Source: Siderastrea siderea
Taxonomy: Eukaryota > Cnidaria > Anthozoa > Scleractinia > Rhizangiidae
NCBI GenBank assembly: GCA_964030785.1
Contig: OZ034972.1
Coordinates: 54,342,038 to 54,406,037 of the forward strand
Length of the DNA stretch: 64,000 nt
Reading direction: 5' to 3'
The notes below the pieces were generated by a model. That model was not told the origin of the DNA and ran no database searches. It worked only from the letters and a program-made list of their open reading frames with translations. Positions 50,821-62,625 of this stretch are shown piece by piece. Every line of letters starts with the position of its first letter. The first letter of the stretch is position 1. Position numbers and translations under genes: made by a program.

Positions 50821-53277
50821 GTTCATGGGGCTTATGAATTATTAATGAGTTTTTGAATTGTTTTGAAATCGAGGCAACCTATTGTATTTGCTTTAAAAAG
50901 GCTTTATTATTGTCAAGTATCTCAATAGAAAATGGACAAGAATAACTGAAAATGCATTGTGCAAATTGAATCAACAACACATTTTCATCCTCAATTAGCC
51001 AGCAAGGCGGAAAAAGTCTTTCCGATTCCGCTAAATCGGAAAACCCTAATGTGACTGAACAACTCACTATGCTAATGTATTGTCGCACGAAGACATTAAA
51101 GCGTGCTCGTGGCGTCAAGTGAGGCGACTAAATTTCACGGGCGTGCTGCGGATAGTTTTCTATTTCCGTCAAACCGTCCTCTCTGGACTCCGCAGTGTCG
51201 CCTTCTGCTTGTGCACAATCTCACTCAGCCTCTCCCCGGCCGAGGAACATTTTGTCGTCGAAACGCGGCTCGCAATGATTCATGTGTGCACTTCAAATGA
51301 AAACGCATACCAGGAAAGGCGAGTTTCGTATTTAGGAGGGATTTTCGACGGCTTAAAATAGGATCTGGACCCATGAGAAAGAACAGAGGTATGCACAAGA
51401 CCCAAGAATACACCTTTGAAGTTTTAGGGCGATTCGTTTATTGTGATGGAATTTATCGAACCTCAAGTGAGGTGCAGTGTGGAACTGTTTCCTGCCTTTA
51501 ATTAATTCTAAACGTTCAGTAAACATGAAAAATATAAACCTCAATTTCTCGCCCAAACAGCTTCAAACCAGCCCAGGAAGCCCTCAAATAATGACCAATA
51601 CAACAACAAAATAAGGCAAATCATTTTTATTTCGACTTCTTTCTGATTTCTCGCAATTTGAGACGTTTTGTATCATTTCCATACAAACTCTTAAATGTTG
51701 CCGATGTCATTATTATGCATAGCGTGGAAAAAAACAGTCTAATTTATGCGCAGCTCTCAACCTTAGCTTGGGATGCCTGTGGTGCAAGGAGCGTTGCTGG
51801 TGAAAGGAGGCAAGTGTCTTCTTTATTTGTTGTGAAATTCGTAGCATCTGCAGGAGAATAAACCAACGAACAGGAAGAGTTTGATGGTGTTTTGTTTTGT
51901 GTTTGTTCGCACTTGCATTTTATACGCTTACATGTAAACGATATGTGTTCGCGGTTCAGAGAGATCGATTTATTTGTAGTCAAGACAAAGCATGGAATAG
52001 TGGCCGTGCAGAAACTCGGGTTTGTTCATGATCATCTAAGAAAAGAACAGTGTGCTGGACGAGAATTGTCAGTGGAAATTTAAATGCTGAGTGAAAGAAA
52101 CGTGTGAAATCTGAAGTATCTGGCAACGCAGTTTTGCGAAACACGTTTTATAACTGTCATTAAAGGAACAAATATTGTTTAGTACTCCAAAGTATTCAGA
52201 ATTTCACGGAACCGCCCCATTGGAGGAGACAGGTGGAAAGGCTTAGGTTTATAACATGCACAACGTTTCAGATTCTAGGTTAGTCTACATCGTTATTTCA
52301 AGATTACTCTTTCTTTAATAAGCGTGTGTATTAAATTTTGTTAACGCGTTCTGCCTGAACATACGTGCAGGGTTTGTAATTGGGCGAAGCTTATGCAAAC
52401 ACAAATTAAATCGCCAAATACTTTCAAATGTGGGGAATTTGTGGAAAACAGCTGCGCCGCTTGCGTTGCGCTTCAACTTGTTTATAAACGTAAACATGAA
52501 ATATGGTCATGTAGGTATGAACAGGGATGACCATCTGTTTTTGTATAACCCTAAGAATCCAATAAATTGTATCTAGTAAACAATCCCATTATTTTCCTTT
52601 GTCTTTGTGCTTTATTTTGGATAGTTCAACTGAAAACAGAATATGCGAGGACCTTTTAAATGAAAACTATGTGCATCTAATTAGACTGTCTCAGTTTGTT
52701 ATGGAATTTATCTTGCGTAGTTCTTTCTCAGCTATTCCCCTTGGGACAGAATACAAAGGGAGAACACGTTATGGAGAATAAAAAGGTGAAACCGACAACA
52801 CCGAACAAAGAAAAATAGAATTCAAGGGATTACAAACAAACTATACTTGCCGGTAACTTGAAGCCTCAGTTAATCGAACTTCCCGCCAAGTTTATAACTC
52901 GAGGTGAACGCTTTTTTCTCTTCACAACATTTCCTTCAGAATTTTGCCCTCGGTAACTCAAACCTTCAAATAACTCGAACCTTTCTTATTTTCCTTAAAG
53001 GTTCGAGTAAAGAAACTGAACAAGGAAAATGACAATGTAAAAATAAAGTGTTTGTTTTCTGGCGTCTTCAAGTCTTGCAGAAATTGGCTGCTCGGCAAAC
53101 TCAGTGGTCACGCAAGTCACGGTTATTTTGTCATGTAGTGCAAAGCTCGTGAAATTGTCGATCGCAAATTATTTATATATTGTTGTTGTTGTTTTGCATC
53201 TAAAACTGTTTAACAAGGAACCATTTTCAGTATAAGATTCTGCAACTTGCCGCAAATTCTGAAATTTGCACAATCTA

Positions 53278-53365
53278 CCTATCAAATGAGCTCACGTGCA
53301 GTGACTTTATATCTAATTAAAAACACTCCTAATTAGTATGCGGTGTTTATCAGATATAAAGTCAC
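53278..53365 (-). repeat. Palindromic MITE, copy 2 (inverted)
   Basis: A near-perfect reverse-complement copy of 50734-50820, including the flanking CACGTGAGCTCATTTGATAG. Homology thus extends past the hairpin, so this is a segmental inverted duplication or a longer MITE. Confidence 0.8.
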
Positions 53366-53647
53366 CTGGCTGTTCTGTTCGCTATCGGGCTAAAAAAGTA
53401 ATAAAAAAATGCTAATCGTCAATAAAAGATAATAAATAAAATAGAATGAAATGAAATGAAATAAAATAAACGATATAGAATAAATGGATAAATAAATATA
53501 TGATCTGTGACTAAATGAACGAATATACTAACTCTGGCTAAATGCGCCTCATTTCTCGAATTCAAAAATATCTCGGATAACATTGAGGCTTTATTTTGGG
53601 CTTCGAGAGACGGTTTACTTGATATGAGAAAATTAAAGCATTTTCTC

Positions 53648-53730
53648 AGTCACGCGGCAGTAGTCTCCTTTGGCGTTGCGTGACGACCCTAAGAGCGGCT
53701 GCGTAGGAGACTACTCATGCAGTCACGCAG
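53648..53730. repeat. Imperfect hairpin repeat
   Basis: AGTAGTCTCC at 53659-53668 pairs with GGAGACTACT near 53706-53715, around a core with GCGTTGCGTGACGACCCTAA. It is a common coral palindromic repeat type. Confidence 0.6.
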
Positions 53731-54478
53731 TTCCACTTTCCTGGCACCCTTTTGAGTTTCCTGGTCTCATGTTTTTTCGGTTGTTTAAGGACGTTTTGTG
53801 TTTAAGTTGATTTCCAAAGTAAAAGTGTGCAGAGATGAATGAACCTAGATTATACTAACCAAAAGAAAAAGTCAGCTGTTCTACACTTGGGGATCGCACC
53901 TTCTAAGATAACAAATTTCCCTCCCTTTCTTAAGCTGCGACTATAAAAAGGCACCGCTTTCGGTGAAGGTTTGTGTTTCAAACTGAAATATCCGACACAA
54001 AAATTATATCAGTTTTTAATTTAGTTATTATTTTTATAAATTTATTCTTCTTGTCTTTGTCTTTTCTCCGCCGTAATGATGAGTTAATTTGATGTGGTTT
54101 TACTTTTGCTCAGTTTTTCTGCAAATCCAGTTCTTTGTCAAGGATCTGGTAACTCTTACTGGCTACTATGTGGCTTAATCCATTTTATTCTTAATTCAGA
54201 AGGAGGCCAAGAAACCAACACGGTAGAAAAATCATATGACAAAATTAGCGAGAAAGTACTACTGTTAGACCTTATTTGAAATTTTGTTTGTTTGTTTGTT
54301 CGTTTGTTTTTTGGTTGTTTCTTTAATCGCTTTCTCTTCCTTCCTTTCTTTTTTTTCATTTATTTTGTGATAATTTGCCCTGTTCCGGGATGTTCCGGGA
54401 TGTTTCGGAATGTTCCATGTCTCGGCTTTTGTTGACGCCCTCAATGGTCAGTTTACTTGACTGAAATCAACATTACCT

Positions 54479-54640
54479 ATTAAAATATATTGAAGGTTAA
54501 CAGTGGACGACATATAAAAGGGTTCTTTCAGCGAAAAAAAAAGGCAACGAACAGCAGCTATTAAAATATATTAAAGGTTAACAGTGGACGACATATAAAA
54601 GGGTTCTTTCAGCGAAAAAAAAGGCAACGAACAGCAGTAC
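54479..54640. repeat. Tandem duplication, two units of about 81 bp
   Basis: The segments 54479-54559 and 54560-54640 are almost identical (TTAACAGTGGACGACATATA, AAGGGTTCTTTCAGCG). They differ mainly in the length of the A run. Confidence 0.9.
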
Positions 54641-55705
54641 ACGCTGAGGCGTTTGAGTGAAATATAAAAGTGAAACTCACTGACCTTTTTCTCACATGTT
54701 GGATGCTCGGAGCGACCAGACTCGTCGAAGGAAAGAAACCCAGTTAGCGGCTTCCATCGCGGCAAATTAGGAAGCTGTAGAGACTATAGACGTCCTTTGG
54801 AAATTTTTGAAAGCATTTAACTCGAGTGTTTATTCCTCAAATGTGGCTTTGTCCACAATATCTTCTCATCCTTTGTTTAAGTTCATTCTCAGTACACTTT
54901 AGTGTGGTTTGTTTTGCTGGGTTTAGCATGCGTTCTCTCGTTGACAACATTTTCTTGAATTTCGTTAATTTCAAAACGTTCTCTTGCTTCAAACTTGACA
55001 GAACCATGTTGTTTTAGGTAAAAATAATAAGTTAAACGTTTCAATTTTCCCTTGTACATACAACAAAAAGAAGCTATTTTCAACTTGTTTTGTGGAAAAG
55101 TTCTCGCACTTTTTGGGTTACGCGAGCACCGCTCGCCGTTGGCGTGATTGAATCAACCAATCAGATTGCGCCATTAACGCAATGGCGGGAGTCAAGGCGG
55201 GATTTTTTGGCGCGACCACGGTATTAGGTACATGGCCGGCAAGCAGCGAAAAAAGTTAAATTCAGAACGACAACATATTAGTCACAGGAAACAGTAATTA
55301 AAAACCCTTGCTTAACTCTTCCGTGGTGGCTTATAAAGAAAGTTCAACAAAGAGATGACATGACATCACCTAGACGGAAGTGGTCATTTAAAATACGGGG
55401 ATGCGAAAACGAAGTCCTCTGCATAAAAGGTAAGCTTAAGTGAGAACAAATAGACATCAGTGGTCTGATAAAATGAAATGACTTGTAAAACAGCAGCAGC
55501 GTTTCTGATCGTTGCTATTTTGGTAGATGTCGCGCGTAGCGGCAAAGCTACAAAACCGGACAACCGCCGGTTAACGTTGCTCTTCGTCGATTGTTAGTTT
55601 CAGTGATATCGAGATCCAGGAATGATTCCCTTACGGATACAGCAATGCGTTAATTGTCACTTTAATCACGTTTGAAGATTATAAACTTTTGAAGATTAAT
55701 AGAAT

Positions 55706-55749
55706 TCGGGATTATTGACCATCGTCTTCGGGATTATTGACCATCGTCT
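55706..55749. repeat. Tandem duplication, 22 bp x 2
   Basis: TCGGGATTATTGACCATCGT plus CT is repeated twice exactly, about 70 bp left of the Gypsy 2 insertion. Confidence 0.9.
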
Positions 55750-55822
55750 TTACAATCTCGCACAACGTGCCAGCGCGAACTCCCGCACGATGATCGCCCT
55801 ATTTCTTATTCATCAACATAAC

Positions 55823-55946
55823 TGTAGTGTTTGTAGCCGAAATAAAACGACACGAAGTCAGCAATCGCAGCCCAACCGCCATGTTTTAATCAACAACCCG
55901 TTTTACATGTGGTTTCCGGATGTAGGCTAGTTCCCAGTACACCACA
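55823..55946 (-). repeat. 3' LTR of Gypsy element 2
   Basis: 124 bp. On the minus strand it is preceded by GGAGAAAAAGAGAGAT, a good polypurine tract (55947-55962). Confidence 0.95.
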
Positions 55947-56156
55947 ATCTCTCTTTTTCTCCACAGAAATGAAAACTGAACAGCCTAAGTCCTAGAAATC
56001 TACAAAACTGGACAAATAGACTAAACTGTGTGACCACAAACTTGAACGAAGGCCAAATGTGAACAGGCTCATAAATGTTCAGTCTAAACAAAACCAAATG
56101 TAAACCGTGTTCATGACTTTAAACGAGTTCCTTCGTGGAAGCAAATTCTGAAATGT

Positions 56157-58086
56157 TCAGTGAAGTACATAATCAGCCAAGGCCTTTGGAGGCTGGCTAA
56201 CTCTTCCTGAACGACGTGGAGTACCCGCAACTACCACTCCTGTAGGTGTAGTCTCTTGAGTGGTCGGGTCAGTCAATTCAGGGCTGGGAGCTGGTTCCGG
56301 AGTATCACCTCCTGACTCTGTACTGTATTCTGCATCCTCCTCTGTTTCCGTCACAACACGTTTGACATGCTGCAAATTCCTCTTGTACTCGGCTCCTTGG
56401 GGTAACCTCAGGACGACCTGGTCCCCATAACGGGCGGCCACTTCATAAGGTTGACTCTCATACGAGGGAGACAACTTGTTCTCTCTCTTTCTCTCAAGCA
56501 ATACAGCATCTCCCACAGCGATGGGTCTATCTTTGGCGTGATATCTCGTGTCAGCATAGTGTTTTGCCTGCTGCTTCTTCTCAGAGTCCCGATCCCTCAC
56601 TTGTTGCAAAGCCACATCCACCTGACTCTCTCCACTTCCTGTAAACTCTGGTAGCTTGGTAGTTAGTTTCCTCTTGAAAAACAGTTCCGCTGGGCTAACA
56701 CCGGTTGTGGTGTGACTAGTCGATCGGTAGGCCAGTAGAAACTTGTTGAGCTCCAGCCGCCAATCTTTCCCTTCTGCTTGGGAGACTCGCATGGCTTTGA
56801 GAAGTGAGCGGTTTTGGCGCTCAACCTCTCCATTGGCTCTGGGCCACAAGGGTGTGTTGCAGTGATGCACAATCCCCATTTCCTCCAAATATTTCTCCAT
56901 CTCCTCCGACACCAGATTGGAACCATTATCAGTTCTTAAACCAGCTGGCACGCCATATCTTGCAAAATGGCTGTGTAAGCATTTGATGACTGCAGCACTT
57001 GTAGTAGAGCGAAGCACGTCTACTTCCATCCATCTTGAGAAATAATCGACCACCACAAGTAGGTGCTCTCCAGTAGGTAAGGGCCCAAGCAAATCAACTG
57101 CAATCTCTTGCCAGGCTCTCTCAGGCAATCTTGTGGGCTTAATGGGCGGAGGTGGGACATGCTTTGATACCATCTGGCAGCCAAGACATTTTCTGCACTT
57201 CTTCTCTACTTCTTTATCGATTCCTGGCCACCATACTTTTGACCTTAAACGTTCCTTGGTCTTCACGATCCCCTGATGCCCCTCATGGGCTAAATCTAAC
57301 ACCCTTCTCCTCAATTTTCGGGGAACCACGATTCTCGTTCCTCGTAGCACGACCTGACCAATACAAGCTAATTCATGGGATACCAGTTCATAGGCTTTTG
57401 GGGCCTTGCTCCAATGCTCTGTTTCCAATGCCTGACGCACCACCTCCAGTTCTTCATCTTGAAATGAGACTTCTTCAATCTCGTCAATCCGTAGGGCCAC
57501 TGGTACTGCTTGTAGAGTCACTTCGCGTACGTACTCTTCATCTTGGACGTATCGTTTTGAAGCTGGAATTTTAGTTAGGCGGGACAGGGCATCCGCAATG
57601 TTCTCCTTGGAGGTCACATAGCGAACTTTGTAGTTAAAAGGTTGCAATCGCAGCACCCAGCGTTCTATTCGAGCGGATGGCTTAGAGTTTGGGCCATAGA
57701 TGTTTTTCAGAGCTTGATGGTCAGTCACTAGGTCAAACTCGGGTAGACCACACAGGTACAAATTAAATCTTTCGCAGGACCAAACAAGCGCAAGTGCCTC
57801 CTTTTCAGTTTGACTGTACCGACGTTCAGTGTCACTAAGACTTCTACTAGCATAACATACTGCACGGCGTTCCCCGTCTACCTCCTGAACCAAAACTGCA
57901 CCAAGTCCCACTGGGCTGGCATCGGCTATGACTTCTGTGGGAGCTCCCCGGTCAAAATAAGCCAGCATGGAGGCTCCTGCCATGGCTTCTTTCAGCGTGT
58001 TGAAAGCCTCCTCTTGTGCCTTTCCCCATAGAAACTTCTCACCCTTTCGACATAGTACTCGTAGAGGTTCTGCCTTGGTCGCAAAA
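56157..58086 (-). pseudogene. Gypsy element 2 RNase H and integrase
   Basis: The frame stays open to the stop near the 3' LTR. RNase H: ADASPVGLGAVLVQ and TDHQALKNIY. Integrase: zinc finger (HEGHQG, then CRKCLGC), catalytic Asp in AVDLLGP, Asp in RTDNGSN, Glu in NGEVERQNR. The C-terminus ends RRSGRVSQPPKALADYVLH. The integrase looks intact. An open frame overlaps the RT end up to 58142 in a different phase. Confidence 0.9.
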
Positions 58087-58827
58087 TCAGGAATAAATCT
58101 CGAGCACCGCTCGCACCTTTTCCTCGGTGGGCCCGATGCCATGCTTCGAAAGGAGAATGCCCATAAAAACTACTTTACCCATTTCAAAGGTGCACTTCTC
58201 ACCATTCAAGGTAAGATTCTTCTCCTCCAGCCTAGCTAATAGCTTGTGTAAGTTCTGGTCATGTTCCACAACAGTCTTTCCATGAACAATCAAATCATCA
58301 GCGATGTTTACAACTTCCTCAATGTCTGCTATAACCTGACTGATGATGTGCTGGTATTTCTTGGGTGCCGCATTAACCCCAAAACTTAGCCTCTTATAGC
58401 GGAACAAACCGTCATGTGTTACAAAGGTGGTAATGTCCTTGGAATCCGTATGCAGCTCTACCTGGTGAAAACCATGACGCAGATCCAGCTTTGAAAAGAC
58501 AGTACTGCCATTTAGTTCTTCTAGTACTTCATCGACTGTGGGTATTGGCAGCCGCTCTCGGATAATGGCCTCATTTGCGCGACGCATGTCCACACAAAGT
58601 CTTATCTCGCCTGACGGCTTGGGTGCTACGACAACCGGACTGGCCCATGTGGTAGGGCCTTCCACTCTCTCAATGATATCCCCTTCTAACAGTTCATCGA
58701 TCTTGGCTTTCACTTTGTCTCGAAGCGCAAAAGGAACTCGCCTTAACTTTTGTGCCACAGGTGGTACATTGGGGTCAACAAGCAGTTTCAACTCAAAGTC
58801 TTTTAGTTTGCCAACTCCCGTGAACAC
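58087..58827 (-). pseudogene. Gypsy element 2 reverse transcriptase
   Basis: Contains WASPVVVAPKPSGEIRLCVD, the FSKLDLRHGFHQ motif, TTFVTHDGLFRYKRLSFGVN and the catalytic NIADDLIVHG. The domain is complete up to GIGPTEEKVRAVLE. A short deletion with a frame change then removes the usual start of the connection domain (near 58090-58100). Confidence 0.9.
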
Positions 58828-59421
58828 TTAAGGGTATTGAGCTTTGAGCTGGTCGGCAAAGTCACTCTTGACTTCATTACAACTGCCACCAATGGGACTG
58901 GCCTTTGGACCGATGTGGAGAACACCAAGCTCCTTGGCAGTAGCATTCCCCAGTATGCAACGCCCGCACTTAACTACAACAAAACTGGAAACTACCTTAG
59001 CATCCCCCGCCGAAATTTCCGCTTTGAACTGGCCAACGACCTCAATTTCTCTGCCACCATAGGCAAACAATTTCCTTGAACAATGTTCGAGGTTCCCCTT
59101 GAAGCCCGCATTCTTCAATTTCTGAAAATCATCTTCCCCCTTCAAATTGCTCACAGACCCTGAATCAATCAAAACGTCCTGAACATTTCCATCAATACTC
59201 ACATTCATCGTCGGCACGTGACGTGCGGTCGACACCTTGCAAACACCCTCCTCATTTTCGTCCATCACAGTAAACGCAAAGGCAGGGTTTTCTTCTTCTT
59301 GACTGCTACCCGCCACATAATCTTCCACTTGGTTTGTCTGTCTTCTGAACGCCTTACGATTACCACTGGTGTTCTTTGGACGAAGCCCTCTTCCCGTCTC
59401 AGGTGCAGTTCGGCCGAGGTT
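58828..59421 (-). pseudogene. Gypsy element 2 aspartic protease region
   Basis: In frame with gag beyond the TGA. It carries the active-site motif VLIDSGSVSN (DSG) and the following IEVVGQFKAEI strand region. It ends at TAA (58828-58830), directly continued in frame by the reverse transcriptase region, so the TAA is probably a point mutation. Confidence 0.82.
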
Positions 59422-60138
59422 TCAGCAGCACACTGCAAAATGGCCATACATCGAGCAGCTAGAACACTTCCTGCCTTTTGCTGGACAGCCCTTATCCCGT
59501 GAGAAATGTCCTGCCTTCCCGCAACTGAAGCACGTTTTCGCCGACTGATCGTTTGTCTTATCCTCCTTTCGTCCGACTGTGTTTACGTCCGATGCACCCG
59601 CCATGTGCTTCACTTGTTGTCCCGCCGCTTCCGAAGCCCTCGTTTTCTCCAAAACTTGAGCTAAAGTGATGTTTCTGGTTTCCAACAGCTTCTTCTTCAA
59701 TTCTCTGTCGGGCAGTTTTTCAATTAACTGATCTCGTAAGTTGACATCGAGAGAATCACCAAAATTACAATACCTTGCCTGTCGACGGAGACGCACAACA
59801 AATTTATCAACCGATTCGCGATCCGTCGGCGCCAACTGCCGGAACACGTGGCGCTCAAATGGAATATTTTCGTCGGAGCGAAAATGATGATCAAGCTTCC
59901 TAATACAGACCACATAGAGATCTTGATTGCCCGCTGGATCGGGGTCGATAAGATCTTCGAAAATATCTTGTACCTCCATTCCAGCATAGTGCAGAAGCTG
60001 TGAAGTTTTCTTCCTCGTGTTGTCTAAGCCTTTTCCTTCAGCGTAAGACTCGATAGCCCGTTTCCACTTCTTCCAGTTATTTGCCACTTGTGATGAAGAT
60101 CCCGATAGATCCAGCGTTGGAAGAGCTCTCTCAGCCAT
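59422..60138 (-). CDS. Gypsy element 2 gag
   Basis: 238 codons from ATG. The capsid-like region with NWKKWKRAIESY and FERHVFRQLAP is followed by two zinc knuckles (CFSCGKAGHFSRDKGC, then CSSCSMYGHFAVCC) that bind the RNA. The frame stops at TGA (59422-59424), but homology continues in the same frame toward the protease. The TGA is thus a point change or a readthrough site. Confidence 0.88.
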   Translation of the reverse strand: MAERALPTLDLSGSSSQVANNWKKWKRAIESYAEGKGLDNTRKKTSQLLHYAGMEVQDIFEDLIDPDPAGNQDLYVVCIRKLDHHFRSDENIPFERHVFRQLAPTDRESVDKFVVRLRRQARYCNFGDSLDVNLRDQLIEKLPDRELKKKLLETRNITLAQVLEKTRASEAAGQQVKHMAGASDVNTVGRKEDKTNDQSAKTCFSCGKAGHFSRDKGCPAKGRKCSSCSMYGHFAVCC

Positions 60139-60163
60139 TGATGAGCCAATCCTCAGTCGCCAA

Positions 60164-60287
60164 TGTAGTGTTTGTAGCCGAAATAAAACGACACGAAGTT
60201 AGCAATCACAGCACAACCGCCATGTTTTAATCAACAACCCGTTTTACATGTGGTTCCCGGATGTAGGCTAGTTCCCAGTACACCACA
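60164..60287 (-). repeat. 5' LTR of Gypsy element 2
   Basis: 124 bp, four differences from the other LTR (3.2%). The bases just inside (minus strand TTGGCGACTGAGGATTGG) contain the TGG expected at the start of a primer-binding site; the tRNA is not identified. Confidence 0.95.
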
Positions 60288-60454
60288 ATAACGAGCCATA
60301 CAAGATCGCTGTTTGAAACGAACTCTGATAAAAAATAATATCAATTGCAATAGACCTCGCTAATGTTTGCTCGGACTCTACATACCACAACTTGTAATAT
60401 TGTTTCTGAAGTCTCATCACGGTCAGTTATGAATCTGCGCATCTTGCCAAGATC

Positions 60455-60700
60455 GTAGTTGTCTTGGCGAGATTACGGTTGTCTTGGCGGGATCACCGAG
60501 GTCTTGGCAAGATCATGCCGAGGACCGAAACTCTCGCCGGGATTCTTGCCAAGATCCCGGCCAAGATTTTTTCTTGCCAAGATCCCGTTAGAATCCCGGC
60601 GGGGAAATTCCGTTTCCCTGCAAGATTTTTCATTCCCGGCAAGATCCCGTTAGGAAGCGGGATTCTTGGCGGGATCCCGCCGGGATCCCGAAATTAAATT
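60455..60700. repeat. Tandem/palindromic CTTGGCAAGATCCCG repeat
   Basis: Many imperfect copies of CTTGGCGGGATC, TTGCCAAGATCCCGG and GGGATCCCG in both orientations form a GC-rich, self-complementary patch, like the subterminal repeats at 20040 and 25600. Confidence 0.7.
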
Positions 60701-60774
60701 TTGATGCTTATTAAATATGGGCAGCTTTGCTTTGATGATTAATTGCACATGACACGTTTAATTTTAGGGATATT

Positions 60775-61425
60775 AAATACGGTCAGTATAAAACACGGAC
60801 TGCGGACTGCGGACTGCGGACCGGACTGGGTATAAAGCGCGGACTGGGTATAAAACACGGACTGAATATAAAATGAGGACTGAGTTTAAAAATTGCTGTA
60901 CTGACCAATAAATATCAGAAAATGCTACTTTTTCAGTTTTCTCCAGCGCTTTTGAGTTGTCGAAGACCAAATCTTACTTTCCCGACCGTTTAAGCTTTTT
61001 AAGCAGGTCTGAGTGGAACGCTATCAAACGTGAACATTGCAAATTCAAAGTGCGTACATAATTTCAACTGTGCAATAAAAATCGCTAACAGTTAGCACTT
61101 CTACTTTGGAGATGTCTTTCGAGCCACGTCTTTGGTTTTCCTATTTAAACTGAATTTCAACATTAAGAACGTCGTTTAAATGTATATATTTTTTATTTCG
61201 TGACTTCAGTTTATTTACGACCAAAAGTACAAAATGGATAAGAAACCAGTCGGGAAAGAACCAAAGTTTCATCTGGATCGGCTCTTTAGAGAGAATAAAA
61301 ATTTGTCTGCGCATAAACATTTAGTTTCTTGAATCCATTAATTTCACACTCCAAGAGCCAATTTTGCACTTGTTGATTTAAATTCAGTCGGCATTTTATA
61401 CTCAGTCCGACTAGTCCGCGGGTCC
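60775..61425. repeat. Inverted-repeat element with GGACTGC tandem end
   Basis: The left end has CGGACTGCGGACTGCGGA and GGACTGGGTATAAA repeats. The right end (61376-61425) has ATTTTATACTCAGTCCGACT and AGTCCGCGGGTCC, the complement. It is a non-coding element of about 650 bp related in style to 19135-19935. Confidence 0.55.
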
Positions 61426-61724
61426 ATTTGTTTTAATAGTGTTCGACTCAGAAACTCCTTAAACGGCCGGGGACAAACTGCCTTCAGCAGATTTAATAAT
61501 TCTACCGGCTTTGTTTAGCAGATTTTTGTTCTTCGTGAAAAGGGATGAGGTAAGTCCAAGTTGACAAATTTAAACTGAGAGTGTTATCAGTCTTTAATAA
61601 CAGGACAAAACGCGGGTATATGAGGTAAATGTCACGACGTTTACACAAACTTTTAAGTTGCTTGTGTTAGATCCGTGCTACTATGGTTGTTGCATATGGG
61701 CATAGGTGGCTGTCAAGGTAGTTT

Positions 61725-62625
61725 TCATGGTTGTGGGAGTTGTGAGGGTTGTGGATATTGTGAGGGTTGTGGAGGTTGTAAGGGTTGTGGGAGTTGTGAG
61801 GATTGTGGAGGCTGTGAGGGTTGTGGGAGTTGCGAGGGTTGTTAGGCCTGGGAGGGTTGTGAGGGTTGTGGAAGTTGTGGGAGTTGTGTGGGTTGTGGGG
61901 GTTGTGAGGGTTGTGGGAGTTGTGAGGGTTGTGAGGGTTGTGGAGGTTGTGAGGGTTGTGGGAGTTGTGAGGGTTGTGGAAGTTGTGAGGGTTGTGAGGG
62001 TTAAGGAGGTTGTGGGAGTTGTGGGGGTTGTGAGGATTGTGAGGGTTGTGAGGGTTTTGGAGGATGTGAGGATTGTGAGGGTTGTGGGAGTTGTGAGGGT
62101 TGTGGGAGTTGTGAGGGTTGTGGAGGTTGTTGGGGTTGTGGGAGTTGTGAGGGTTGTGGGAGTTGTGAGGGTTGTGGAGGTTGTGAGGGTTGTGGGAGTT
62201 GTGAGGGTTGTGGGAGTTGTGAGGGTTGTGGAAGTTGTGAGGGTTGTGGAGGTTGTGGGAGTTGTGACGGTTGTGGAGGTTGTGGGAGTTGTGGGGGTTG
62301 TGAGGGTTGTGGAGGTTGTGAGGGTTGTGAGGGTTGTGGAGGTTGTGGGAGTTGTGGAGGTTGTGAGGGTTGTGAGGGTTGTGGAGGTTGTGGAGGTTGT
62401 GGAGGTTGTGAGGGATGTGGAGGTTGTGAGGGTTGTGAGGGTTGTGGGAGTTGTGAGGGTTGTGGAGGTTGTGGAGTTGTGGTGGTTGTGAGGGTTGTGG
62501 GAGTTGTGAGGGTTGTGGAAGTTGTGAGGGTTGTGAGGGTTGTGGGAGTTGTGAGGGTTGTGAGGTTGTGGTAGTTGTGAGGGTTGTGAGAGTTGTGAGT
62601 GTTGTGGGAGTTGTAAGAGTTGTAA
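61725..62625. repeat. Right-arm minisatellite, AGGGTTGTG and variants
   Basis: About 0.9 kb of the complementary 9-bp units (GTGAGGGTT, GTGGGAGTT, GTGGAGGTT). It is shorter than the left array with a different unit order. The long open frames across it are repeat translations. Confidence 0.95.

Larger units (their letters stand above)
48339..55817. other. Interior of the 16.3 kb structure, left part: no confident gene
   Basis: AT-rich DNA with scattered small repeats and no recognisable protein. It contains (TTTG)n near 54283-54320, GATGTTCCGG tandem units near 54387-54415 and AACTCGAACCTT-like repeats near 52950-53010. Confidence 0.5.
55823..60287 (-). mobile_element. Ty3/Gypsy LTR retrotransposon 2, nearly intact
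   Basis: A 4,465-bp element on the minus strand with 124-bp LTRs (55823-55946 and 60164-60287; TGTGGTG...CACTACA) and a perfect 5-bp target duplication ATAAC (55818-55822 and 60288-60292). The order is gag, protease, reverse transcriptase, RNase H, integrase, the Ty3/Gypsy layout. Only three lesions interrupt what looks like one polyprotein frame: TGA at 59422-59424, TAA at 58828-58830, and a short deletion with a frame change near 58095. It is inserted in the interior of the 16.3 kb foldback structure. Confidence 0.95.

Noticed and set aside
55400..55432. Short frame MRKRSPLHKR followed by GTAAGC
   Set aside because: Too short to support an exon. Similar peptides occur in LINE proteins, but nothing else of a LINE is present nearby.
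56451..58831. Plus-strand frames of 60-140 codons
   Set aside because: They are shadows of the minus-strand Gypsy 2 pol region.
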